Positions 1-7,046 of a stretch of DNA of 52,979 nt are shown piece after piece. How positions within the stretch are numbered: position 1 is the first letter of the stretch; every line of letters begins with the position of its first letter. This DNA comes from Lachnospira multipara LB2003 (lineage in GTDB: Bacteria; Bacillota; Clostridia; Lachnospirales; Lachnospiraceae), in the NCBI RefSeq assembly GCF_000702205.1, contig NZ_JNKW01000013.1:1-52979 (forward strand), given 5' to 3'. The position numbers and the translations under genes were made by a program. The notes under the pieces are model-generated. The model did not search any database. It was given only the letters and a program-made list of their open reading frames with translations, and was not told where the DNA came from.

Positions 1-210
1 TGTATCGGTTGCATTACCAAGTGCATGGCCGAGTAGCCAAGTCGGGACGGGATAAACGCTGAAGGCATCTAAGCGTGAAGCCCCCCTCAAGATGAGATAT
101 CCCATACGAATGTAGTAAGACCCCTTGAAGACGACGAGGTTGATAGGCAAAAGGTGGAAGCGTGGTGACATGTGGAGCTGATTTGTACTAATAGGTCGAG
201 GGCTTAACCA
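1..210 (+). rRNA. 23S ribosomal RNA, 3' end (partial)
   Basis: The first 210 bases match the conserved 3' end of bacterial 23S rRNA by eye, including the domain VI stretch ending in GGGCTTAACCA. The 5' part lies outside the window. The terminal CTTAACC (203-209) is the strand that normally pairs with the 5' end of 23S (helix 1). No 5S rRNA gene follows; the next genes are tRNAs. The exact mature 3' end is inferred from related rRNAs. Confidence 0.95.
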
Positions 211-385
211 ATAAAGGTTAAGGTTTGGATAGAGAGTGAGAAATCACTGAACATAAACGAGGGTTATTCTTAGAGAATGACTTACGGATGAATATATTTA
301 ATGTGCAGTTTTGAAAGAGCAATCTTTCAAAAAAAGTAGTTGCCTTTTTATTAGAAATGAGATATAATAGTGAAGGTAATGATTT
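211..385 (+). other. 23S-tRNA spacer with three hairpins, no 5S gene
   Basis: GGTTAAG at 216-222 can pair with the 23S 3' strand CTTAACC at 203-209. Next come AGTGA-GAAA-TCACT (235-248) and TTGAAAGA-GCAA-TCTTTCAA (311-330); both have GNRA-type tetraloops, which suggests folded precursor RNA and processing sites. I looked for a 5S rRNA of about 117 nt and found none here. The tRNA promoter occupies 340-368. Confidence 0.6.
340..368 (+). promoter_or_regulatory. promoter of the tRNA cluster
   Basis: The -35 is TTGCCT (340-345), the spacer 17 bp, and the -10 a perfect TATAAT (363-368). The predicted start is a few bases before tRNA-Asp, so the tRNAs can be transcribed independently of the rRNA operon. 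Confidence 0.7.
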
Positions 386-459
386 GGCCTGGTGGCTCAG
401 CTGGTTAGAGCGCCGCCCTGTCACGGCGGAGGTCGTGGGTTCGAACCCCATCCGGGTCG
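386..459 (+). tRNA. tRNA-Asp (GTC)
   Basis: A 74-nt cloverleaf with acceptor GGCCTGG pairing CCGGGTC and discriminator G, and anticodon GTC in the loop after CGCCC. The CCA end is not encoded, so CCA addition is needed. Confidence 0.95.
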
Positions 460-496
460 TTTACAATTCAATATTTTATTTTAGCTTATTAACTAT

Positions 497-569
497 GGGG
501 TCTTAGCTCAGCTGGGAGAGCATCTGCCTTACAAGCAGAGGGTCACAGGTTCGAGCCCTGTAGGCCCCA
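497..569 (+). tRNA. tRNA-Val (TAC)
   Basis: A 73-nt cloverleaf with acceptor GGGGTCT pairing AGGCCCC, anticodon TAC and discriminator A. No encoded CCA. Second gene of the cluster. Confidence 0.95.
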
Positions 570-579
570 TATTTTTTAT

Positions 580-651
580 GCCGACATGGCTCAATGGCAG
601 AGCAGCTGATTTGTAATCAGCAGGTTGTTGGTTCGACTCCGACTGTCGGCT
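580..651 (+). tRNA. tRNA-Thr (TGT)
   Basis: A 72-nt cloverleaf with acceptor GCCGACA pairing TGTCGGC, anticodon stem GCTGA/TCAGC and loop TTTGTAA giving anticodon TGT. Discriminator T, CCA not encoded. Confidence 0.95.
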
Positions 652-685
652 CTATTAATTAGTTTATAGAGCTAGTTAATATTTT

Positions 686-767
686 GGGTGGATTCCCGAG
701 TGGCCAAAGGGGACAGACTGTAAATCTGCTGGCACTGCCTTCGAAGGTTCGAATCCTTCTCCGCCCA
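686..767 (+). tRNA. tRNA-Tyr (GTA)
   Basis: An 82-nt class II tRNA with a long variable arm. Acceptor GGGTGGA pairs TCCGCCC, the anticodon is GTA within ACTGTAAAT, and the discriminator is A followed by a single C. The full CCA is not encoded. Confidence 0.95.
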
Positions 768-803
768 CTGATAATCAATAGATTATCTTTTTATAAGCGA
801 TGC

Positions 804-877
804 CGCGGGGTAGAGCAGCTCGGAAGCTCGTCGGGCTCATAACCCGAAGGTCGCAGGTTCAAATCCTGCCCCCGCTA
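804..877 (+). tRNA. initiator tRNA-fMet (CAT)
   Basis: A 74-nt tRNA with anticodon CAT and the initiator hallmarks: three G-C pairs in the anticodon stem (GGG/CCC), A11 in the D stem, and no Watson-Crick pair at position 1-72. C1 at 804 faces T72 at 876; Escherichia coli and Bacillus subtilis initiators have A72. Only AC of a CCA end is encoded. Confidence 0.93.
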
Positions 878-881
878 CTAA

Positions 882-954
<73 letters not shown>

Positions 955-962
955 CTAGATTA

Positions 963-988
963 CCACTCCAATATGGAGTGGTTTTTTT
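963..988 (+). terminator. Rho-independent terminator of the tRNA cluster
   Basis: Perfect 8-bp stem CCACTCCA/TGGAGTGG with a 3-nt loop, followed by seven T. Confidence 0.92.
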
Positions 989-1087
989 AGTATAAGATTA
1001 TTTAACATTAATGTAATTAACCTTGTATTAAATAGTATAATCGTTTACAATATAATAGTTGTGTGAAAATATTACTTGGAGGAATAT

Positions 1088-2173
1088 ATGAGCAAAAAAG
1101 GTAACATTAACTATAAATACTTAAGAAGAAGAAAGTCGTGGATAAGACGTAATATGACTTCGGTTATAATAGCAGCAGTTGCTTTAGTTGTTATTATAGT
1201 TGCAGTTATTGCAGGCGTTCTTATAGGTAAGAATATTAATAATGATAATAAAAATCAAACTAATGTGGTAGATAATAAAGCATCTGAAGCTTCAGAAGAA
1301 ACAACAGATGAAGTTAACTGGATCGAAGAAACTGTTCCAGAAAGCGTTAAGAATGTTCAGACACAGGAAGAAATTGAGACAAAGATGGCTGAAACAGAAT
1401 CAATAGCTAAATCCATTGGATCTACAAAGCCATATTTTATTAAGGTTAACAGAGCTGCAAATTGTGTTACAGTTTACGGTATTGATAATAACGGAGAGTA
1501 TACAAGACCTATAATTGCATTTGCAAGTTCATGTGGTAGAGCAGGTCAGGAAACACCTTTAGTTGAAAATTATGTAACATCAGATAAATATCCATGGAGA
1601 TTAATGGTTGATGGTACATATGCACAGTACGCTACTAGAATAGCTGGCACAGATGGAATTTTATTCCATTCAATTCCTTATAACTCACAGTCAGCTAATA
1701 ATCTAGAAGAAGGTCAGTATAATAAAATAGGCGATTATGCTTCATTAGGATGTGTTAGATTATGTGTAAGAGATTGTAAGTGGATTTATGATAATTGTCC
1801 TGCAGGAACTGGCGTAACAATTTATGATGATGCGTCAAATCCAGGTCCATTAGGTAAGCCAGAATCAATTAAAATACCTGAGAATAGTGAATATGCAGGA
1901 TGGGATCCAACAGATCCAAGAGAAGAGAATCCATGGAATAGTTTTAGTGCTAAGATTTCAGGAGCAGCTGATATAAAGGTTAAAGTTGGTGAATCTGTAA
2001 ATTTACTAAATGGAGTTACAGCAGTGGATACATGTGGTAACGACATAACAAATAAGATTTATGTATTAGGTAAATATACAGTAGATGAAAAAGGTACATA
2101 TGAGATAACTTACAAAGTAGTTGACGCACTAGGAAGATCTGATGAAGTTAAGGTTAACTTAGTAGTAGAATAA
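1088..2173 (+). CDS. membrane-anchored L,D-transpeptidase (YkuD family)
   Basis: Predicted L,D-transpeptidase of 361 aa, which would cross-link peptidoglycan (3-3 links) or attach proteins to it outside the membrane. The basic N-terminus is followed by one membrane segment (about residues 18-40, rich in V, I and A), so this is type II membrane topology. The YkuD domain has His194 in FHSIPY and the nucleophile Cys222 in SLGCVRL. The C-terminal 80 or so residues (AADIKVKVGESVNLLNG onward) look like a bacterial Ig-like fold. I chose ATG 1088 because GGAGG at 1078-1082 lies 5 nt before it; a TTG at 1076 would overlap that site. The gene stands alone between two terminators. Family is clear; the exact reaction is inferred. 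Confidence 0.85.
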   Translation: MSKKGNINYKYLRRRKSWIRRNMTSVIIAAVALVVIIVAVIAGVLIGKNINNDNKNQTNVVDNKASEASEETTDEVNWIEETVPESVKNVQTQEEIETKMAETESIAKSIGSTKPYFIKVNRAANCVTVYGIDNNGEYTRPIIAFASSCGRAGQETPLVENYVTSDKYPWRLMVDGTYAQYATRIAGTDGILFHSIPYNSQSANNLEEGQYNKIGDYASLGCVRLCVRDCKWIYDNCPAGTGVTIYDDASNPGPLGKPESIKIPENSEYAGWDPTDPREENPWNSFSAKISGAADIKVKVGESVNLLNGVTAVDTCGNDITNKIYVLGKYTVDEKGTYEITYKVVDALGRSDEVKVNLVVE

Positions 2174-2190
2174 AATAATAGACTGAATTA

Positions 2191-2217
2191 AGGCTGCATT
2201 AATAATGCAGCCTTTTT
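2191..2217 (+). terminator. terminator of the L,D-transpeptidase gene
   Basis: A 10-bp stem AGGCTGCATT/AATGCAGCCT with loop AAT, running into five T. Confidence 0.92.
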
Positions 2218-2237
2218 AATAATAAAGAGGTTGTTAG

Positions 2238-3791
2238 ATGAGTAAATATAACGATTTATTGGATAGATTAATAGAATATACTAATTCGGATTTTGTACCA
2301 ATGCATATGCCAGGTGCTAAGAGGAATGAAACAATATATGAAGGCGGAGAAGCATTAAGTAAATTGGATATAACTGAAATTGATGGCTTTGATAACCTAC
2401 ATAATTCAGAAGGCATATTATTAGATATAAAGAAAAAAGCGCAGCGATTGTATAATTCGAAGGAAAGTTTGTTATTAGTAAATGGTAGTACAGCAGGGAT
2501 TTTAGCAGCGATTAGTGGCGCATGTAATAAAAACGATAGCATAATAATAGCAAGAAATTGTCATGTATCGGTATATAATGCTATTTATATCAATGAGTTG
2601 GATCCAGAGTATATAATTCCACAGATGGATGAGAATACAGGAATACTTAAGGGGATAACACTTAATGAAGTAGTTAATGCTGTGGATAAAGCTATAGCCT
2701 TAAACAAGAAACCTAGAGCAGTTGTAATAACAAGTCCTACATATGAGGGTATAGTATCTGAAATAAAGGAAATAGCAGATTATTTGCACGAGAAAGAAAT
2801 TGTGTTAATAGTAGATGAGGCTCATGGGGCACATTTTCAATTTTCTGATAAATTTCCGGAAAGCGCAGTAAAACTTGGAGCGGATATTGTTATAAATAGT
2901 ATTCATAAGACTTTACCAGCACCAACACAGACTGCAATTATGCACTTAAATTCAGATTTAATAAATTATGATAAGGTGAAAAGATACTGGAATATATATC
3001 AAAGTACTTCTCCGTCATACCTTTTAATGGCAGGAATTGATAGAGCATTAAGCTTTATAGAACTTGATGGGGAGAAAGCCTATAAAGAATACTGTGACAA
3101 TTTGATAAATTTAAGAGCCAGGATCAGTAAATTAAATAATATAAGTCTAGTTGAAGTAGATGATATTTCTAAGATTGTATTAAAGGGAAATAACATTATA
3201 GAAAATTTTGGAAAATGGCTTTATGATAAGTTGTTAGAAGAATACAAGATACAATTGGAAATGGCATCATTTGAGTACGCAATAGCGATGACTGCCGTTG
3301 GAGATTTAAAAGAGTACTATGATAGATTTATTAAAGCCTTAGAGGAAATTGATAAGGAAATTGACAAGAAAATAGATAAAGAAATTGATAAAGAAGTTGA
3401 TAAAGAAGTTGATCAGGAAATAGATAATGAAATCGATGAGAGAATAGATAGCACAAAGAAGCGTAAAATAGAAAAATTTAACGCAAATAATAAGAATCAA
3501 GGCTTTAGTTTAGAGGATATGGTATCTGTAAATAAGGCATTAAAACCATCAGAGGCAATAAAGCTAGCGGATGAAGGTAAATCTGAGTTTGTATCATTAA
3601 AATCAAAGGAAGTAATTAATAGGGTTAGTGTTAATGCAGTACTATTATATCCGCCTGGAATGCCAATAGTTAATTCTGGTGAAATAATAACAAAGGAAAA
3701 AGCAGAAATATTAATAAATGCACTAGAAAATAACATAGAAGTTATGGGATTAAATGAAGATTTAATAAATGTCATAACGGAGAATTATTAG
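2238..3791 (+). CDS. Orn/Lys/Arg decarboxylase family protein (YaaO-like)
   Basis: PLP-dependent fold-type I amino acid decarboxylase of 517 aa, somewhat longer than the usual 480 or so. The PLP-binding part includes VDEAHGAHF (about residues 193-201) and SIHKTLPAP with the predicted Schiff-base Lys224. Start ATG 2238 has AGAGG 7 nt upstream. It heads a cluster that matches Bacillus subtilis yaaO-tmk-yaaQ-yaaR-holB-yaaT-yabB-rsmI. Residues about 369-405 are an insertion of nine four-residue units of the form [KE]-E-[IV]-D, encoded by a degenerate 12-bp tandem repeat, between the large domain and the C-terminal domain (SVNAVLLYPPGMPI). The substrate (lysine, arginine or ornithine) cannot be told from sequence alone. 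Confidence 0.85.
   Translation: MSKYNDLLDRLIEYTNSDFVPMHMPGAKRNETIYEGGEALSKLDITEIDGFDNLHNSEGILLDIKKKAQRLYNSKESLLLVNGSTAGILAAISGACNKNDSIIIARNCHVSVYNAIYINELDPEYIIPQMDENTGILKGITLNEVVNAVDKAIALNKKPRAVVITSPTYEGIVSEIKEIADYLHEKEIVLIVDEAHGAHFQFSDKFPESAVKLGADIVINSIHKTLPAPTQTAIMHLNSDLINYDKVKRYWNIYQSTSPSYLLMAGIDRALSFIELDGEKAYKEYCDNLINLRARISKLNNISLVEVDDISKIVLKGNNIIENFGKWLYDKLLEEYKIQLEMASFEYAIAMTAVGDLKEYYDRFIKALEEIDKEIDKKIDKEIDKEVDKEVDQEIDNEIDERIDSTKKRKIEKFNANNKNQGFSLEDMVSVNKALKPSEAIKLADEGKSEFVSLKSKEVINRVSVNAVLLYPPGMPIVNSGEIITKEKAEILINALENNIEVMGLNEDLINVITENY
3342..3450 (+). repeat. 12-bp tandem repeat inside the decarboxylase gene
   Basis: About nine degenerate copies of a 12-bp unit like GAAATTGATAAA, encoding EEID/KEID/KEVD/QEID/NEID/ERID. 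The reading frame stays open. The product would be a highly charged, probably helical or flexible linker. Confidence 0.9.
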
Positions 3792-3844
3792 GAAATAAGT
3801 TAATATGAATAAAGCAAGGAAATAAGCTAATACCAATAAAGCCT
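3791..3844 (+). repeat. 27-bp tandem duplication, intergenic
   Basis: Two adjacent copies (3791-3817 and 3818-3844) of a unit beginning AGGAAATAAG and ending AATAAAGC, differing at four positions, directly after the decarboxylase stop codon. Confidence 0.85.
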
Positions 3845-3883
3845 AGATAAAATTATTAAAAATAGTAATGAGGTTTAAACTGT

Positions 3884-4477
3884 ATGAAGGAAATTATTTT
3901 TATAATGGGTAAAAGTGCTTCGGGTAAAGATAAAATCTTTAAGAAGATAGTAAATGAATTTGATGGCGAGTTAAAGACTGTGGTGATGTATACTACAAGA
4001 CCAATGCGTGTTGGTGAAAGAGAAGGGGTAGAATATCACTTTGTTGATGATGCAGTAGTGGAAAAATTAGAACAAAATGGCAAAATAATAGAATTAAGAG
4101 CATATAATACTATAAATGGAGTGTGGAAATACTTTACAGCTGATGATGGTCAGATAGTTTTAGATGGGAAGAATAGATATATAATTATTGGAACTCTTGA
4201 AGCTTATGAAAAATTTGTGGAATTCTATGGAAGAGAGCATTTCATGCCGATATATATAGAGGTAGACGACGATATTAGATTAGAAAGATCTATTAAAAGA
4301 GAAAGAAAGCAGTTAAAGCCAAACTATGAGGAATTATGTAGAAGATTTTTAGCTGACGCTAAGGATTTTAGTGAGGATAATATTAAGCATGCGCAGATTA
4401 ATAGATGTTTTAAAAATAATGGACGTCTTGAGGACTGTATAGAGGAGATCAAACAGTACATAATGCAATCCCAATGA
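3884..4477 (+). CDS. guanylate kinase-like protein
   Basis: P-loop nucleoside monophosphate kinase of 197 aa. The Walker A region is MGKSASGKDKIF near residue 7. TTRPMRVGEREGVEYHFV (about residues 38-55) is the GMP-binding signature of guanylate kinases, so phosphorylation of GMP to GDP is the expected activity. In the Bacillus version of this cluster the slot is held by thymidylate kinase (tmk), whose motifs are not seen here. Start ATG 3884 has GAGG 10 nt upstream. The 3' end is tandemly duplicated, and the present TGA stop lies at the copy junction. It could be a secondary paralogue of a canonical gmk elsewhere. Confidence 0.78.
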   Translation: MKEIIFIMGKSASGKDKIFKKIVNEFDGELKTVVMYTTRPMRVGEREGVEYHFVDDAVVEKLEQNGKIIELRAYNTINGVWKYFTADDGQIVLDGKNRYIIIGTLEAYEKFVEFYGREHFMPIYIEVDDDIRLERSIKRERKQLKPNYEELCRRFLADAKDFSEDNIKHAQINRCFKNNGRLEDCIEEIKQYIMQSQ

Positions 4478-4519
4478 GGAGATTAAACAGTACATTAAAC
4501 AGTACATAATGCAATCCAA
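4442..4519 (+). repeat. tandem duplication of the kinase gene 3' end
   Basis: Copy 1 (4442-4474) encodes the C-terminal EEIKQYIMQSQ. Copy 2 (4476-4519) repeats it in the +1 frame, with an internal 12-bp duplication (TACATTAAACAG). Read in its own frame, copy 2 gives EEIKQYIKQYIMQSK and a TAG stop, so it is a recognisable relic of a gene end. Confidence 0.85.
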
Positions 4520-4620
4520 ATAGGGTAACTTGCAAGAAATTTAAAGGTGTTATAAAATGTAAGTTGTATTGTCGTGAACATTTAAAGTGATTTTGCTTAA
4601 ATGGATGGAGGCAGATGGGT

Positions 4621-5061
4621 ATGGAAATAAAGATTAATGATGTGCAGCAGGTTACATCAGGACAGAATGTCAATAAGGTTGAAAACCATGATGATTCCTT
4701 CAAATTTACTTTAATTAGTAACATTGAAGAGAAGGAATTACAAGAAAAACTTGGTTCTATGATGAAGGAGATTACAGACCAAGGGGAAAAAATCGCTAAA
4801 CACATGGATATTAAGGACATGAAGCGATATAGAGAATTGGTTAAAGACTTTATGAATGAGGTTGTAAATAGGTCGCACAAGTTTTCAAGAGAGAATTTTC
4901 TTGATAGACGAGGACGTCATAGGGTTTATGGTATTGTTAAACTTGTGGACAAAAACCTTGATGATTTGGCAAGTGAACTAGTTAAGGACGAGAAGGATCA
5001 TTTGACAATAGTTAGCAAGATAGATGATATCAGAGGACTGTTGTTGGATATTTCAACATAG
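4621..5061 (+). CDS. YaaR family protein (DUF327)
   Basis: A 146-aa mostly helical protein matching the YaaR/DUF327 family by size, position and the segment [21 protein letters not shown]-like near the C-terminus. The biochemical function of the family is not established. GGAGG at 4607-4611 is 9 nt before ATG 4621 and only 3 nt before ATG 4615, so I prefer 4621; the alternative adds two residues. It sits 12 nt before holB, in the conserved yaaR-holB-ricT order, and is probably co-transcribed. Confidence 0.8.
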   Translation: MEIKINDVQQVTSGQNVNKVENHDDSFKFTLISNIEEKELQEKLGSMMKEITDQGEKIAKHMDIKDMKRYRELVKDFMNEVVNRSHKFSRENFLDRRGRHRVYGIVKLVDKNLDDLASELVKDEKDHLTIVSKIDDIRGLLLDIST

Positions 5062-5073
5062 TAAGGGTGAATA

Positions 5074-6066
5074 ATGAGCGGATTTTCGGATATATATGGA
5101 TATGAAACAATAAAAGAGCATCTACAGAATGCAGTGGTTATGGATAAGGTGTCACATGCATATATAATTAGCGGAGGACTTGGATCAGGTAAGAAGATGA
5201 TTGCAAGTATTTTTGCTAAGACATTGCAGTGTGAGGAGGGCAAAAGTAATCCATGTAATCACTGCCATTCTTGTGTTCAAGCAGACACATTAAATCAGCC
5301 AGATATAATATGGGTTAAGCATGAAAAACCAACAAGTATAGGTGTGGATGATATTCGTGATCAGTTGGTGGCTGATATGCAGATTAAACCATATAGCAGT
5401 AAATATAAGATTTATATTGTGGATGAGGCTGAAAAATTAACAGTTCAGGCCCAGAATGCTTTATTAAAAACAATAGAAGAACCACCAGCTTATGGTATAG
5501 TAATTTTGCTAACAAAGAATGCAGATATATTTTTACAGACAATTCTTTCAAGATGTGTGGTATTAGATTTAAAACCAATAAGTGATGATATAGTGGAAAA
5601 GTACATATCAGATCACTTGGAGTGTGGAGAATACGAGAAAAAATTTGCATCTAAGTTTGCAAGAGGTTGTATCGGTAGGGCGATATCAATTTTGGAGAGC
5701 CCAGATTTTTCACAGCTTAGATCCGTTGTTTTAGATGTTGTAAAAAATGCGAAGAAGATGACTTCAGTTGAAATCATGGATTCGGTAAAAAAGACTTCAG
5801 AATATAAGTTGGTAATAGATGATTATTTGGATTTACTTAACGTTTGGTATCGAGATGTGTTAATATTTAAGAGTACTAAGGATTCTAATCTTGTGATTTT
5901 TAAGGATGAAATATCAACAATTAAGGCACAAGCTGAAGTGATTTCATACGAAGGAATTCAGGATATTCTAGAGTCTATAGATAAAGTAAAAATAAGACTT
6001 ATGGCGAACGTAAATTTTGATTTAACAATTGAATTGCTAATAATGGCCATAAAGGAACATATATAA
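5074..6066 (+). CDS. holB: DNA polymerase III delta' subunit
   Basis: Clamp-loader subunit of 330 aa that helps open and load the sliding clamp. Seen: N-terminal AAA+ fold with GGLGSGKK (P-loop-like), a Cys cluster CxxCxxC near residues 57-65 (NPCNHCHSC) typical of zinc-binding delta'/tau subunits, YIVDEAEKLTVQAQNALL (Walker B region), EEPP, and LSRC (the SRC motif). AAGGG lies about 6 nt before ATG 5074. It is sandwiched between yaaR and ricT as in many Firmicutes. Confidence 0.92.
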   Translation: MSGFSDIYGYETIKEHLQNAVVMDKVSHAYIISGGLGSGKKMIASIFAKTLQCEEGKSNPCNHCHSCVQADTLNQPDIIWVKHEKPTSIGVDDIRDQLVADMQIKPYSSKYKIYIVDEAEKLTVQAQNALLKTIEEPPAYGIVILLTKNADIFLQTILSRCVVLDLKPISDDIVEKYISDHLECGEYEKKFASKFARGCIGRAISILESPDFSQLRSVVLDVVKNAKKMTSVEIMDSVKKTSEYKLVIDDYLDLLNVWYRDVLIFKSTKDSNLVIFKDEISTIKAQAEVISYEGIQDILESIDKVKIRLMANVNFDLTIELLIMAIKEHI

Positions 6067-6081
6067 ATTAAGAGGAAGGTG

Positions 6082-6101
6082 ATACATCATTTTTGATGTA
6101 T
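6082..6101 (+). promoter_or_regulatory. hairpin between the ricT ribosome site and start codon
   Basis: An 8-bp perfect stem ATACATCA/TGATGTAT with loop TTTT separates a strong ribosome-site-like GAGGAAGGTG (6072-6081) from the ATG at 6114. Folding the hairpin leaves about 12 nt between them. A weaker AGGT lies at 6102-6105. Confidence 0.6.
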
Positions 6102-6113
6102 AGGTAAAAAATA

Positions 6114-7025
6114 ATGACAAGAGTTGTTGGAGTTAGATTTAGACAGGTAGGCAAGATTTATTTTTTTGCCCCAGGTAAATATAGTGTTGAGGTAGGACAG
6201 CACGTAATTGTAGAAACAGCACGTGGTGTGGAATACGGAAGCGTTGTTTTGGGTGAAAGAGAAGTAGAGGATGAGAAGGTTGTACAGCCTTTAAAGGCAA
6301 TTATTAGAATCGCTACACCTGAAGATGACGAGAAAGAAATAAGAAATAGAGAGAAAGAAAAAGAAGCATTTGATATTTGTCTTGATAAGATTCAGAAGCA
6401 TAATCTAGATATGAAGCTAATTAAGGCAGAATATACATTTGATAATAATAAAGTGCTATTTTATTTTACAGCAGATGGAAGAATTGACTTTAGAGAGTTA
6501 GTAAAGGATTTAGCAGCAGTTTTTAGAACAAGAATTGAGTTAAGACAAATTGGTGTTAGAGATGAGACTAAGATACTAGGTGGAATGGGAGCATGCGGTA
6601 GACCGCTTTGTTGTGCAACATATATGCCAGAATTTATTCCAGTTTCAATTAAGATGGCAAAAGAGCAGAATCTTTCATTAAACCCAACTAAGATTTCGGG
6701 TGTGTGTGGAAGATTAATGTGTTGCCTAAAGTATGAGCAGGAAACATATGAGGAATTAAACAGCCACTTACCTGTTGTTGGTGATCATGTTACAACACCA
6801 GAAAAGTTACATGGTGAAGTATCATCAGTAAATGTACTTCGTCAGTTAGTAAAGGTTATTGTAACATTAGACAATGATGAAAAAGAAGTAAGAGAATATC
6901 CAGTTTCAGAGATTAAATTTAAGACACGTAGAAAAGAGAAGAATGAGCAAATCGAAGATAAGGAATTAAAAGCCTTAGAAGAGCTTGAAAGAAGAGAAGG
7001 AAATGCTCATATAAGTGATGATTAA
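6114..7025 (+). CDS. ricT: RicT/YaaT, PSP1-domain regulatory protein
   Basis: PSP1-domain protein of 303 aa. In Bacillus subtilis RicT (YaaT) forms the Fe-S cluster-bearing RicAFT complex, which acts with RNase Y in mRNA maturation and affects biofilm and sporulation. Seen: N-terminal GVRFRQVGKIYFF, then conserved cysteines in MGACGRPLCC and VCGRLMCCLKYE (about residues 160-205). The C-terminus is charged. An in-frame TAA at 6105-6107 excludes any earlier start, so ATG 6114 is correct although its strong upstream ribosome-like site is displaced by a hairpin. RicA and RicF are not encoded in this window. Confidence 0.9.
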   Translation: MTRVVGVRFRQVGKIYFFAPGKYSVEVGQHVIVETARGVEYGSVVLGEREVEDEKVVQPLKAIIRIATPEDDEKEIRNREKEKEAFDICLDKIQKHNLDMKLIKAEYTFDNNKVLFYFTADGRIDFRELVKDLAAVFRTRIELRQIGVRDETKILGGMGACGRPLCCATYMPEFIPVSIKMAKEQNLSLNPTKISGVCGRLMCCLKYEQETYEELNSHLPVVGDHVTTPEKLHGEVSSVNVLRQLVKVIVTLDNDEKEVREYPVSEIKFKTRRKEKNEQIEDKELKALEELERREGNAHISDD

Positions 7026-7046
7026 TAAAAGTTTGGAGGAAAGAGT

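Noticed and set aside
218-451. Minus-strand reading frame of 77 codons over the rRNA-tRNA spacer
   Set aside because: It runs antisense through tRNA-Asp and has no ribosome site; a shadow of RNA genes.
3342-3450. Regular repeats that might suggest a CRISPR array
   Set aside because: Units are 12 bp, contiguous, in frame within a gene and have no unique spacers. No CRISPR array or cas gene is seen in the window.
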